Assembly (NCBI GenBank): GCA_019426215.1
Contig: CM033402.1
Location: 9,301,246 to 9,365,245 of the forward strand
Origin: Buddleja alternifolia
Lineage: Eukaryota; Streptophyta; Magnoliopsida; Lamiales; Scrophulariaceae
Reading direction: 5' to 3'
Length of the DNA: 64,000 nt
Shown in pieces: positions 43,675-56,565 of the stretch. The position numbers and the translations under genes are program-made. Numbering within the stretch: position 1 is the first letter of the stretch; each line of letters starts with the position of its first letter. The notes under the pieces were generated by a model, which worked only from the letters and a program-made list of their open reading frames with translations, searched no databases and was not told where the DNA came from.

Positions 43675-44371
43675 TGATGTGGACGTAAAATATCACTTTT
43701 CACAAATTAGGCTCGGGAGAATTGGGCCTCAAGAAAAGCTCATGGGCTACCTTAAAGGTGAGCTGAAAATAAAGGTTGAAGATAGCAAGGTGAAAACCTG
43801 ATGTGGAGACTGATAAAATCATGAATGATATTTGATGTGGCTGGGATTCTCTATTTATTATTTGGCTCGCGGTGATTTAGCTCGAGTGGGAAGACAGAGG
43901 GGAAGGCTCATTGGATAGCCAAGGAAGCTAGCTCATGGCAAGGATGAAAGATACCTACATCGGACACGTGGAGGGCAAGCTAGAAGAAGATAGAAGATTG
44001 GATCGAGTCAAATCATATCGGATCCCAATCGATATCTCCTAAGATAGGGGATATGATCCTCATATCACCTAACAATAAGGAATCAGTCAAAGTGACCGAT
44101 TTATGGAGGAAATTCAATCATTATGACCCTATAAATAAGTGTAATCTTCTCTTGTATACGTTATGTTTTTTAGAAATACAAAAAATCGATATCTCTGTAT
44201 TTTCTCTCAAGAACATTGAAAATAATAAAACACTTCTCCTTTTTCATTCCTTATTTTTTATTCCACATTTGATTACTCCTCTTTACTATTCTGCATATTT
44301 CCCTTAAATCAAAAGGATACAATTGTGTTTCATTTTCACGATTTTTCTTGGTGTAATTTCAAACCACATCA
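43675..44371 (+). repeat. 3' LTR of the Tat-like element
   Basis: 697 bp, starting TGATGTGGACG and ending ACATCA, followed by target duplication AAAAT. Differs from the 5' LTR at a limited number of positions. Confidence 0.92.
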
Positions 44372-44648
44372 AAAATAATTGGGACACTTGTCAAGTTTTT
44401 GGAATAGAAGTGGTTTCACCAAAACTTGACATCCCAAGGTAGTTTTTCTAAGCCCCTCCACTTTATATAATAGTATAGATAAATTGTTTGGCAAAATTAC
44501 ACTTATAGTAACTTTTTATAGAAGTGCTGGAAAAAAAGAGTCAAAAAGCCTCTAATATGTGAATTTTTGGAAAAATGACTTATTCCAAAAGTCTATTTAA
44601 ATTTCATTACCAAGCAAGTAATATTTTTACAAATGGATTTACATCTTA

Positions 44649-45075
44649 GGGGAAATTGCATTTTTGGTCACATATGTTTGGCCTTTTTCGATTTTGGTCT
44701 CATTCATTACGAGATTCTCACATTTGGTCCCATTGAAGGATTCCGTCCAACACTTAATGGTCAACTCCGTTAGTCAACATTTTGACCAAATTTTTAAGGA
44801 GATTTTGTGCGTGAATGATACGTGATATTAAATAGAAACATCGTGATATTGAACATAATCTGTGTGTGAGTGCATTCATGCACGAATACTGCCCAAAAAA
44901 TTCGGTCAAAATGTTGACTAACGAAGTTGACCGTTAAGTATTGGACGGAATCCTTCAATGGGACCAAATGTGAGAAAAATTGAAAGTTATGGGATATAAT
45001 GTGAGAACCTCGTAATGAATGAGACCAAAATCGAAAAAGGCCAAAGTTATGGGACCAAAAATGGGATTTTCTCCC
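44649..45075. mobile_element. Mutator-like foldback element, second copy type
   Basis: Ends GGGGAAATTGCATTTTTGGTC and, inverted, GGGAGAAAATCCCATTTTTGGTC. The halves are largely reverse complements (TTGGTCTCATTCATTACGAG against CTCGTAATGAATGAGACCAA). I see no clear target duplication. It is related in layout to 36655-37294 and 50993-51432. Confidence 0.65.
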
Positions 45076-45333
45076 AAAAGTCCATTTGAAAAGTGCATCC
45101 ATAGTAAAGAGTATTCTTTGGATGAAAATATTTGATATCAAAATCTACTAATTAAAAATAATATTTTACCAAATCAATGAGAAGTGGGATGATATATAGC
45201 ATTTTTCTATAATGAAAACTAATTACCTAATAGCCAGTAAATAAATTAAACTTCTCAAATATGATTGTTGTTTATGTTAGGGAGAGTCATCAAATCACAA
45301 GAAAAAACTCAATTGATTTAGTCATATAGTCAG

Positions 45334-46040
45334 CAAGGTTTTAAAAATCGGACCGGACCGGCCGGTCCGACCGGTCCGAACGCCGCCCGGAGCCTTTACC
45401 GGTCCGATCCGAACCTAAATTGAAAACCGCTCGAGAACCGGTCAACCTTGCGAATCGTTCAATAAAACCGCCCTCAAATTAAAAAAATTAATCCTATTTT
45501 TTTCAACCCCAAATAACCCCAAAAACGCAGCATCAGCAGGTGACCTTTCTCAGTGTAGCAGAGGTGGTCGGCATTTATATTGAATAATTTTCGTAGTTAT
45601 TCAATTTCTATTATATGAAAATCTGGAGAAAAAAATTAGGGCCTAATAAACGCCAGTTAAAACTGTAAATTAGAACTTCGCAGAATAAAAGTTAATGCAA
45701 TTTGATTGTTAAACTAATGTTTGGGTTGCTAGAGAGTAAATTAATGTTTGTGTTGTTCTACAAGTAAATGCTTCAGGGCATCTGCAATTTGGAGAAGAGA
45801 ATATATTTTTTCAGTTTTGAAATTCTCTTGTTCTAATGATTGGTTTTTTTATTTATATTTCTGTTGCATATTTATGTATTTTATTATTTTCTTTTATCAA
45901 ATTTTAATATATTAATAATTATTTATATTATAATTATGACATCACCGGTCCGACCACGATTGAACCACGGTCCGACCAGTGAACCTTGAACCGGTAGATT
46001 TTCCGGTTCGATAGCCGGTCCGATTTTTAAAACATTGAAT
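45334..46040. mobile_element. hAT-like MITE, GC-rich ends
   Basis: Left end CAAGGTTTTAAAAATCGGAC; the right end inverted reads CAATGTTTTAAAAATCGGAC near 46035. Both ends carry several CCGGTCCGA-type repeats. TAGTCAG lies next to both ends (45327-45333 and 46041-46047), consistent with a target duplication, although three extra bases separate it on the right. No coding. Confidence 0.6.
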
Positions 46041-46525
46041 TAGTCAGTTGGATATGGTCATCCTGATTTGAAAAAGAATTTCAATCTGATTTATTTTCAT
46101 GACGGGAGTCTGTATGATACATTTACAAGTAGACTTGATGGCCTATGGATTTTTACACATTGCTGTTGTTGTTGAAGTTGTTGTTAAATAAAAACTCCAA
46201 AAATCTAGAGAATATCTGATACAACAATAATGCAATAAATAAGGATACTAAATTACAAAGTCCCGAAAAATTCTGGCTCAATCTTAATCCGATTTTTCTT
46301 TTTTTGCTAATTAAACTTGATTTGACTCACCCAAGTGTAACTTACTTGGTATTGGTACGTCTCAAAAACATAGGGAATATTGGATAAGGCAATAGACAGA
46401 GATCCCAAATTACAAAACCTTGGGAAATTTTAGCTTAGATTAGGATTGTTAGAAGCAAGTGTAGATTACTTACCTCGTAACTTTTTTTATTTTTTTTGGG
46501 TTTCAACTTACCTTGTAATTAGTAG
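46041..46525. other. Intergenic DNA
   Basis: AT-rich sequence with no gene, repeat or RNA that I can support. Confidence 0.5.
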
Positions 46526-46730
46526 ATGAGGCCTGGCCTAGTTGGTCAAGGTTAAGACCCCATAATCAAGAGGTTGTGGGTTCGACTCCCACTAGTGTAT
46601 GTGGGTTGTTTTCTCTATTTATATGATAGCTTGTAATAGTTTATTATTGAATTTGTTGATGATGTTTACTTGTAATAGATATTCTCTTACAATTGATATA
46701 ATTTAATAATGTAATCGCTTTTTTAAAAAA
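46526..46730 (+). mobile_element. tRNA-derived SINE
   Basis: The 5' part has both internal Pol III boxes: A box TGGCCTAGTTGG at 46534-46545 and B box GGTTCGACTCC at 46579-46589, 33 bases apart. They do not form a proper tRNA cloverleaf. The body follows (ACTAGTGTATGTGGG, later TTGTAATAGTTTATTATTG) with a T/A-rich tail near 46722. It resembles the Au-type SINEs of flowering plants; that assignment is from memory. Confidence 0.75.
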
Positions 46731-47393
46731 TATATATATATTTATATATACTTTGTAATTATTTACATGATAAATATAACTCAATCACGTATGAATTATA
46801 CTTGCATTCAATCAATGGAGTATCGAGAGCCCGGACAAGAATTTTGCCAAAAAGCCCATGTGGATTAGATGTTCCCCGACATTTAGAGGTACTTTTAGTG
46901 TGTCATTGTTTGAGTTATTGTTGCAATAATGGAACGACAAAGAAGGACAAGTGTCTAAGGCCATTCTGCCAATTAACATAAAAGCCAGCAGCGTTGATAA
47001 GACACTTCAACGAACCAATAACATTAGAAGTACCCACTACCCCAATTATGTTTGTGTGTGTGAATCTGAAATTTTAAGTCCACTTTTTTAGTTCATTAAA
47101 CTTGGGTTGGACTTGGACCACTTTTTGCTCATGAGAGGGATTTTTTTTTTGTCAGCTCATGAGAGGGATTTATCTCACTATATATATAAGTTTCACCGAT
47201 AATATATATATATATAATAATCTTTAAATGTGCCCTTTCTTAAGGAATTTTAATTCGATAATTAGTAGCTAGAGCTATAGCCTATATGTCTATTTCCGTT
47301 TTTCACTAGTGAGTTTTAGGAATAAGTCCTGAAAATTCAAATCAATAATATAATTAAATATTCTTCTTATATATTAATTTTTGCTAAAATCCT
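46731..47393. other. Intergenic DNA
   Basis: AT-rich, with (TA)n at about 47201-47216. No gene supported. Confidence 0.5.
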
Positions 47394-47602
47394 CTTAGAC
47401 GGTTACTATATTCTGATATTTCGAGTTTCGAAACTCCTAGGAAAAGCTATTCAAGTGTGAGGGAAAAAAAGATTCAAGAGATAATAGGGTTCAAATTCCA
47501 CTTAGATGGTTACTATATTCTGATATTTCAAGTTTCGAAACTCCTAGAAAAAGCTACTTAGGTGTGAGGGAAAAAAAGATTGAAAAGATAACAGGGTTCA
47601 CG
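47394..47602. repeat. Tandem duplication, ~107-bp unit, two copies
   Basis: CTTAGACGGTTACTATATTC (47394) recurs as CTTAGATGGTTACTATATTC (47501), and the following sequence matches with few changes to about 47602. Non-coding. Confidence 0.85.
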
Positions 47603-50120
47603 TGAGGATCAAAATTGTATTATTATTTCTAAACCAAAAAAATGTCCAAAATTTCATGTTTAATTTGGAGTAGCTAGAATAAAACTTCAAACACTCATTT
47701 AAATACCAACAAATGATTTATTCTAGGATCCCATTTGGAGATAAATGTGTGGACACATAATCAAAATAATTTAAATGAATTGTGATAATTTGATATGCAT
47801 TGCCGACACAGTAGTTCACTGGTAATAAATGGATTGCTTGACTGCACATACAATGTGTTGTTTCCTCTGATTCTCCACACAATTTTTCAAGTTCTAAACA
47901 ATTTCTCCTTATAATTCTCGAGATAGATAAGCAATATACAGAATATATAAATAAATTGCTTCAATTATTTAGGCAAAAGTCGCATTTTTAATACTCTTTT
48001 TTTTTTTTTGGTAAGTGCTGCAAATTTGAGATTGAGAAAATTACAGGTTTTATTTATTGACATTTAGTGTATATATAATGACTGGGATTATTCAGGACCA
48101 AGAGGACCACGACACGCTAAGAATTCCTCATGGTTTTTGCTTTTTTCTCGTGGTTGTGTTATAATGAATCTCCAAAGCAATATAGGCTTACTACATCGGT
48201 GTTGGCTAAAGTTCTTCGATGTTTAAGTCAAATAGAATTTGGTAGAGATCACTTAGAAAAAAGTGAAAAGGGATAAATACATATCAACAAATTTCGGAAA
48301 AAATAGTAGGTGTCAGGTCTAATTACACTCAATTAATTACATGACAAGTATTATTATATTGGTCTTTCTATTGATCATTTTTCTTGAAATATACGCAAAT
48401 AAATGTGGTTTTACTAGCCATTTAATTTACTTATGTTCGAAATAGGTCAATTTGAACCAAAATTCTCCCAAATAGACAATTGCAGTTTAACTACGTACAG
48501 CTTCACATGTATATTTATGTAATGCACCACATCTCATTTCTTGGTGTGGTCTGTGTAAAAAGATCGGTTGTGGCTATCTTAGTCGTGATCATCGTCGAGT
48601 CGGATTGGACGAGATCTCTTTAAAACATATGGATCTTTTCGATTGAATCGTCATTGAGTTATGATGGCTTTTTTGTTTTGTTGGGTACTTTACTAGAAAT
48701 TACCCTATAAGAAACTACAAGTTAACTATGGTCACAAAAGTTTAGCATATAGAATATAGAAGTCTTGTTAAACACTATAACAAATTATCTATGGCTTCCC
48801 TTAGCAAATTGAGTTCAAAGTTTCCAAACCAAGGGAAGCGCAAATCAAGAGATCTTTTGTGGGGTGTGATAATTTGACAATTTTGAAGTCACATTTCTCT
48901 AAGTAATACTTAACATAGTGATAAAGACATTTGAAAGAACTTTATAAATATATTTGCATTAGTTTTTGTGAATGGATTGTAATGGCCTCCCTCTCTCTCA
49001 TTGGGACAACCAAAAGTGGAAAAGGCTAATATTTTTACTTCAAGAAGAAGGCATCAAAATTGAGCAATTTGATGCCCAATCCAATGCTCAAAAGGAGGGG
49101 GCACAATTCTTAGCTTGTGAACATCATTTTCTTTTAGCAAAAGCATCTCATAATGCGAGCCAAAGGCTAATAAAAAAAACTCGAGATAGATCACTACATA
49201 TAGCTCTCATTCTTGGATGGATGATAAATCATTGTTAATGTCATAATAAAAAGATTTCTGAATTATTATGTCATATGATGTTTCCCTCCTAAACTATTTT
49301 TTAGACAAGATTACTAAGAATAATCAACTCAACATATTGTTGTTCCTTAGAACGTAGAAGTGGTTTTACATTGGAGGGCCAAGGAAACTTTCATAAGAAT
49401 CCTTTATGTAATATTAAAATGGCGAAAAATACCTCCACACTCGACAAGTCCATTCATTATTACATCCCAAGTTTCATGTCATTTTTGGATTTGGCCTTTA
49501 AGGGTCTAGCTCTTGTGAGTCGACCTAGTAAACAACCAAGTCTGACAGGATTGATCGACTCGACCCTTATCTGGAAACGGTTGTTAAGATTATGGGAACG
49601 ATGCCGTGGGGATGAGTCCAAATGAACAACGCACTCCAAAACCTATAAGTACTTGCTTATGTGGTCACTTTTGGGCATGTTTTATATTATAATCATAGTC
49701 ACCGCTACTTGGAGTAGCTTCAACCTTCATCGCAGATTATTCAACTTGTCAATCTAGATAGAACCGAGAAAAACTAATGCATGGAATTCAATCCTTAAAT
49801 AGATTAATTAATAGAATTATAGCCTCGTATCAAAAACTAACCCCTATCCCACAAAAAGGCTAAAAAGAAAAAATAAAGAACGCTCCAGGACTTAAGGGGC
49901 ATCTTCATTTTTCACTTTAGAGGAACTGTCCCCACTTGCATAGGAAATCCTATAATAGAATGGAGTCAGTCTATTTAATACCATTAGATGCAAGTATATT
50001 AAGTGATTTTTACTATTTTATTCCTGCATTCAATGATGTATAGTGTACTGACCTTGCTGAATAGAATCACCCCACTTGCAACCTACTAGATTCTTCTCTT
50101 AAAGCTATTGCTAATAAATA
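47603..50120. other. Intergenic DNA
   Basis: 2.5 kb, AT-rich. Two short open frames, at 48972-49238 and 49371-49625 (+), have no recognisable motif and no promoter that I see. Not called as genes. Confidence 0.5.
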
Positions 50121-50960
50121 GCCAAGACATGAACAATGTCTGCCACAGGAGAACACCTATATGATATTTGATTACTAAATCATCAAAAGTTAAGCATGTT
50201 AATTTCCCCTATTGATGTGACTTCAACTGATAAATTTAGGTCTTGTTTGTTTATGTTTTCAAATTCCATTTTCAATATTCTGAATTACAAAATTCTAAAA
50301 ATTCATAATACAAATCATTCTCATTTAAATTCTACTTTCTTCAACTTAACTTTTTCAATCCCTCATATAACTACCTATCACTCACTAAATCAATCATTTC
50401 ACACATTTATCAATCAACATCATTTCCTCAAATCATTACTTTTTTATTCAATCTTACACATTTTACTATATATTAATAATAAATTTCATTTCAAATTTCA
50501 AAATATATTAATAATAAATTAACTTTATATATCTATCTTATTCTATTATTTATTTATTCACATAATCATTACACAAATAACTAACTCAATTATTTAACTC
50601 ATTATACATCAACAAATTATTATTGATTTGAAACATTTTACAAATCTCAACCATTTTTAAAAATATAAACAAACACAACACACATCACATCAATTCTCAC
50701 ACGAATCCATGTAGTACGCATTTTTCGAAAAATTTTCAGAATTTTATCTCAAAAACATAAACAAACAAAGCCTTAGCCTTTATAGTATTTTACTCAATGG
50801 AAAATCCATTTTTTTGTTTTGTTTCTCATATGTCTGGCCAAGACATGAACAATGTCGACAAAGGAGAACACCTATATGGCTATATGTTATGATTTTGATT
50901 ACTAAATCATGCCAAGTTAAGCATGTTAAGTTCCCCCACTGATGTGACTTCGACTGATAT
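50121..50960. repeat. Direct duplication of ~120 bp, one copy interrupted by a MITE
   Basis: GCCAAGACATGAACAATGTC at 50121 and at 50837 starts two similar stretches of about 120 bp, both ending GATGTGACTTC(A/G)ACTGATA. The first copy is followed by the MITE at 50239-50772. Confidence 0.8.
50239..50772. mobile_element. Tourist-like (PIF/Harbinger) MITE, 534 bp
   Basis: Left end GGTCTTGTTTGTTTATGTTT; the right end inverted reads GGCTTTGTTTGTTTATGTTT. Flanked by TTA at 50236-50238 and 50773-50775, the usual three-base duplication for this group. Very AT-rich inside, non-coding. Confidence 0.8.
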
Positions 50961-50992
50961 ATTAGCCTTTATAATGGGTAGTGGTTACTCAA

Positions 50993-51432
50993 GGGAAATC
51001 GCATTGTGGCCTTTTTTTATTTTTATTTTGGTATCATTCATTATAGAATTTTCACATTGTGTCACGTAATTTTAAAAATACTCCAATTTGATCCCAAATG
51101 AATTTTTCATCCAAAATTTAACTTTCAACTAGCCAACATTTGATTGGTTTTTGGGGAGAAATTTTGTGCGTGAGTAACACATGATATTAAATAAAAATAT
51201 CGTGATATTGAATAAAATCTGTGTGTGAGTAAATTCACATATGAATTCTCCCCAAAGAAAAAAAATGTTAAATATTGACTAACGGAGTTGACCATTAAAT
51301 GTTGGATGAAAAATTCAATTGGGACCAAATGTGGGAATTTTTAAAATTTACAGGACACAATGTGAGATTCTTGTAACAAATGAGACCAAAATTAAAAAAA
51401 GTCAAACATATGAACCAAAACTGCAATTTTCC
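50993..51432. mobile_element. Mutator-like foldback element, third copy type
   Basis: Ends GGGAAATCGCATTGTGGCC and the inverse of GCAATTTTCC. Inner arms are reverse complements (GGTATCATTCATTATAGAA against the TTGTAACAAATGAGACC side). Flanks GTTACTCAA and GATTACTTA are similar enough to be a decayed 9-bp duplication. Related to 44649-45075. Confidence 0.6.
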
Positions 51433-51611
51433 TGATTACTTAACTCTCAACTCACTTGTTGGACCAGTGATAATAAGCATTTAGGCATCATTTGGCTAGC
51501 AAAAGTTGTGCAACACATGACAGTGGAAACAAAAGAACAGATGTAACAAGATGAGTTCGTTTTCTACTTTTAACGATAAACGTAAAAAATCATATACAGT
51601 ATGGTTATGCC

Positions 51612-52493
51612 CAAGGTATTAAATTTCGATATCGATGGCGATATCGGGGTAGTAAATTTACAAAAATTTTAATAAAAATTCTGTAAATATTCAAAATTTC
51701 GGCTTCGATTTTAAAGAAATCATGGAAATTTATAGAAATATTTGAAAATTTACAATGAAACTTTATATAACTTTAAATATCATAATTATGCATTTTTTTA
51801 CATTAATAATATTTTATGTATAATATATGCATAATGAATCATGTTGAATAGAATGATTAAAACCTTTTGTCAAAAATATGAAATAATGGTAGTAAAATAA
51901 TAATCAAATATCATAAGAATTTCATTAAAATAAAGTGTACCACAATTTTAATAAAAATCATTATTTAAAACCACATCAAACTTCTAAAAGGATTTTTATG
52001 AGATATTATTTAAATAACTTTTGCATTCAGGCCAGAATTTTTATTAATTTATTGCCTAATATCACTTTCAGATTCATTTTTAAATTTATTGCTTATTGGT
52101 TTACATAATTGGTCATTTATTATCTTTTCTTTTAATATGAATAATCATTTGACCCTAATTTTTAACTATAAAATACTTTAAAAAATAAAAAAGTAAATAT
52201 TATATTAAATTTCGAAAAATTTCGGGTTTCGATGTAAATTTCGGGAAACTTCGAATTTCGGTCAAAATTTCGATGGATATTTAGCAGATATTAATTTAAA
52301 TTTCGGGGAATTTCGGGTTTTGACAAAAAATTTGGGAAATTTCGGATTTCGACAGAAATTTCGGGTTTCGACAAAAATTTCGGGAAATTTCGGGTTTTGG
52401 TCGAAATTTCGGAAGATATTCTGCAAAATTGAATTGAAGGTTCGATTTCACTTCGGGACCCTCCAAAATCCAAAATTTCGACGGAAGACCCTG
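51612..52493. mobile_element. hAT-like MITE, 882 bp, with TTTCG-rich arms
   Basis: Begins CAAGGT and ends ACCCTG (inverse CAGGGT), flanked by an exact 8-bp GTTATGCC at 51604-51611 and 52494-52501, which fits hAT. The right ~300 bp are a dense array of AAATTTCGGGTTTCGA-like words, and the left end has related words. No transposase is present. Confidence 0.75.
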
Positions 52494-52991
52494 GTTATGC
52501 CTTAAAACAACATATGCACTCATATTCTTCATACTTATAGAAACTTCAAAGTACAATATATGATCTGAGGAATATCATACTCTAAATGGAAAAAAATTTG
52601 ACAAAATGGGAAAAACTGTTAGTACAATCTAATCGGTACTAGTTCCCTCTTCAAACTGAGAAAGCAGAAAAGAATACTTAAAAAATTCTAAAATCACATA
52701 ACAACATGAAATACATTGTCACACAACTAATACCACTATAATTTCAACTCTAAAGTCTTGCGATTTTAATTTCTGCTTCTTCAACCTTTTCTTGATTGTA
52801 TAATGACGATTTTCCACAGCATTCATTCCCTTTCTGCAACTTCTGCCATTGGCAGTGAACGAAAGATCTTCAGGCAAATTGAAGCCCTTCGATTTGCGTT
52901 CTAATAGATGAATCTTTTGTGTTGTTCTTTAAAGGAATATAGTGTACATATTTTGTGTATGCTAGAAATACAAGAGGCTAAGCTGTAGCTG
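52494..52991 (-). other. 3' flank of the CSLA gene
   Basis: Presumed 3' untranslated and downstream sequence of CSLA on the - strand. No other gene, and no convincing AATAAA. Confidence 0.4.
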
Positions 52992-55094
52992 TTAAGAGCT
53001 TGGGACTATAGTGCCAACATAGCCAAATCCAGCGATTGTAAAGGTAATGACCTGAAGGAATAGATATACGAAATAATAGTTCTTCCCGTAGAGGAAGTCA
53101 TAGCATCCGGATATGAAAAGGAACACCGCGAATCCCAGCTCGTGTAGTTGTATTCTGTAAAAATCAGAAAAACTTGTTCAAAAAGATTAATTTTATAATA
53201 GGGTAAAATTACAGACACCCTACGTGTGAGAGACTCTAATAACGATAAACACCATGAGGTTTGAGAAGTAATCGTAATTTCACTTGTCAGTAAAAATCAT
53301 ATTATAATTTTCACATCCCGTTTTTTTAGTAGTTAGGATGTGAGAGTCTTGATAATTGGAAAAACCTAAGAGGGCTCGTGATAGTTACCCAAGGTGTGTG
53401 TACTAATCTATCACGTTATAATATAGTAAGCTTCATTTGCAATCTGAGATGCTGGACTTTTAGACAGAAATAGCAAGGAAAGTTTACCTGTCTCCGAGAA
53501 GCTTAGATAAGGATCTCCTCGGTGCAGATTTGTTGTTTGATTTATTTTTGAGAGTGTCTCCGAGCTTTTCAGTGACGACCCATTCGTTCACACGTTTAGC
53601 CTCCAGAATACCGATCAGTGTAGCCTTGGTCCGGTGGAAAGACATGACGTTCTCAAAAAGGACCCAATAGAACAATAGGTGAAATGACCTGAAAGTTTTG
53701 AATCATAATCATGCAAATGCACCATTCACATTTACTTGGTGGAATTATCTGTTTCAATTTGGCGTTTCATCTTACATTACAAATATAAGCCAAATGTAAA
53801 TGGGCAGACCCTACCAAGTTTGTATTACATGAAATATAAGATAAAACAACAAAATGTATATAAAATTTGAACTAATCCAACAGGTTGAAGCATAAAGTGA
53901 ACAGTCGAATCCCTTGTTCTAATTTAGTGTTGCATCTTATATTTCACACATTACAGATTCGCGTCAAGCGTATATACTATTAAAATAGAGGATCCGAGAT
54001 GAGGTTTACCTTGGAGTTCCGACTGAGTTAAGCATGGTAATGATGCAAGGAAGGTATATGGCTCCCCATTTAGGAACATCTACTTCAGGGACAAGAATTG
54101 TCAATGGCAGAACCACACAATAAAAGACGAAAGTGAACATGTGAGCTATGATCTTTCGGACGAAGAAGAAGCTGTAGATCACGTAAAACTTCTTATACAG
54201 CGATACTTTCTGCCAAATCACAAAACAAACATAAGATGATTTAAGTTCTTGCACAATATTATTATCTAAAAAATCTGCAAATATTGCTTCAAATATGAAA
54301 GTTAAAATGGATTATGACATGTACATCCCTTAACTTCTTAACTGCCACGAGATTCCGAGATTTTGCAAATTACGTGTCAGATAATAATAACTTAAAAAAA
54401 CAGGGGGTGAAATTGTAATCTGCTTTTACTAACAAGGGGGAATTATGATAATTTCTCAAAATTCAGAGTGGTTTTCATAATTAGGGTCGGGTTGGCTATC
54501 TAATTTACGCTTATTGAAAAGACAAACCTTGTTCATAGCGATATCCATCCCCATTTTCCTGAACAAATTGGCTGGACCGCAAGACCAACGATGCTGCTGG
54601 AACCGGAAGGCTTTAAAAGTACTCGGAAGTTCACTTTTCACCTATAGAAAAGCACAAATGTTATCTACATTTTACTTGAAAACCAAATAATCACGATCAT
54701 GCCACGACAACACAATACCGACCCCGTGAGTTGTGCCACATCAACACAGTGTCAATTCATCACACTGCTGACATGACATTATTCTTATTGATCAGTACAA
54801 AAGCACCCGATATAGCCTATAGGTAAAAAAAAATTAATTTTCCCATTTTACGTTTGTATATTATGTTCATGCAAATATTTTTAGTGGTAAAACGAATAAA
54901 TAGTTAATTAAGAAAAAAAAAAGATTAGATAATGTTGAAATGTACCTGGAGATCTCCTAAATAGAGAAATTTCCAGCCCTTGAGACCAGCACGAACTGCA
55001 AGATCCATGTCTTCTACTGTTGTTCTATCTTTCCAACCTCCAGCCTCATTTATAGCAGCAATTCTCCATATTCCTCCAGTTCCTGATAGATTTA

Positions 55095-55132
<38 letters not shown>

Positions 55133-56531
55133 TTTATTAATAAGTAGTTTATTTTATCAACAAATTCATTTTATTTTATTTTGTTTAGGTAATCCAATTT
55201 ATTAAAAAGTGAGTTTGAATTAATTACCATTGAAGCCGAAGAAGGCATGAGTGGCTGATCCAACTTCTTGCTCAACTGTGAAATGGTAATCCAATGACAT
55301 TTCTTGCATCCTTGTCAGCAAGCATTCATTTGAATTCACTGCAATTAACCCACAATATTAAATGTTTTTGTTAATTATTTAACCATTAACGGGCTGAAAA
55401 ATAAAATGAGTTACTATATACTAGACTAGAGAGTGATCGTTAAAAGCTCGATTTGTTTAACATAACAAACAAACTCTAACATATTTATGCGTTATTCGAC
55501 AAGGTTTTAAGCTCGAGTCGAGCCCGATTCAGTAAGTTAGAAAATGGTACAATAGTCAATGTGCAGAAGTTTGAAGTTATCCGAGCTTGATTTGAGTAGG
55601 ATCAACCATACATTTCAAAGTTCATTAAAAATTTGAACAAGATTGAACAATGAATGTTCAGCACGACTCGATTCACGCAAACTCTACATCGTTAACAGGG
55701 GAATTAAAGTTTTATTTAAGAAAAATAAGAATTTAAAAAATTATTTCTCCTTTTTTCACCATGCTATTAAATATGGTAAAAAGTCATGACAATTAGTCAC
55801 TTAAAAAGAATTATATAAATTAATTCTTTATAAATTAGGAATAGGGATGATAATGAGTTCGGGTAGAATGAGTACCCACCCCATTTGGGCAGGTCCGAGT
55901 CTGAGTATTAAAATTCTAGCCTCAGTCGGAGGCGGGTGAGAGTCCAGAAGATACCAATTTTGGACTTGCCCCCGATTCTCTACACAAGCATGTTTATAGA
56001 GTACACATAATACAACTTATTATGTGAGAGAAATAAATATAGAACCATCAAATTTGATTTACCATAGATTTTTTCATAACATAGGATTGGAGTTAGGACC
56101 GGAAAATTCATGTATAACTGGGTCTTGGGCCCGCCGGACACACCTTGTGAATGTGATTCATCACTTGTTTTTTAATTCAAAAAAACAAAATAAGTGACGA
56201 GGATTAATCACATCCACAAGGTGCATAGGTAGGGCCCGAGACCCGGCGTATACACGTGTTTTTCGTTAGGGGACAATACTATGGTGGACCGAGACCATTG
56301 GTCCCGATCCACAAATCACCATTGGATCCCTCACAGGGGGGCAATTATTAAATTACTCCCCGAACCAATGATGATTTGGGGACCGGGACCAATCCACCGG
56401 AGAATTTCACTCCGTTAGGACCATATGTACAGGGAAAGAATTGTTACTTTTCTGACACCACGTGACATGAATAAATAAAGAATTCCACGTCACCTAATTA
56501 ACAACCTGGAAATTACCCTTCTTAATCTAAA

Positions 56532-56565
<34 letters not shown>

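Larger units (their letters stand above)
39065..44371 (+). mobile_element. Non-autonomous Tat-like LTR retrotransposon (Gag only), 5.3 kb
   Basis: LTRs at 39065-39760 and 43675-44371, target duplication AAAAT (39060-39064 and 44372-44376), primer-site-like TGGCGCCGTCTGTGGGAA at 39763-39780, and a polypurine tract near 43661-43674. It encodes a repeat-bearing leader ORF and a broken gag, but no protease, RT or integrase. The space before the 3' LTR is filled with minisatellites. Gag similarity and the 3' tandem repeats suggest the Tat/Ogre/Retand side of Ty3/gypsy. It would need enzymes from a partner element. Confidence 0.88.
38758..44476. mobile_element. Small MITE-like sequence split by the LTR element at 39065
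   Basis: Without the inserted LTR element and one copy of AAAAT, the flanks form a ~410-bp AT-rich unit. It starts ATACTAGTAACTGTAGCGC (38758) and ends with the inverse of ATACTATTATATAAAG (44476), giving short imperfect terminal inverted repeats. The superfamily is not determined. Confidence 0.35.

Noticed and set aside
46526..46600. A second tRNA gene
   Set aside because: A and B boxes are present but no acceptor or anticodon stem forms; it fits a SINE head better.
48972..49238. 88-codon ORF in the intergenic region
   Set aside because: No motif, no similarity that I recognise, no visible promoter or splice context; chance ORF is as likely.
49371..49625. 84-codon ORF in the intergenic region
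   Set aside because: No recognisable domain; other frames of the same DNA look equally random.
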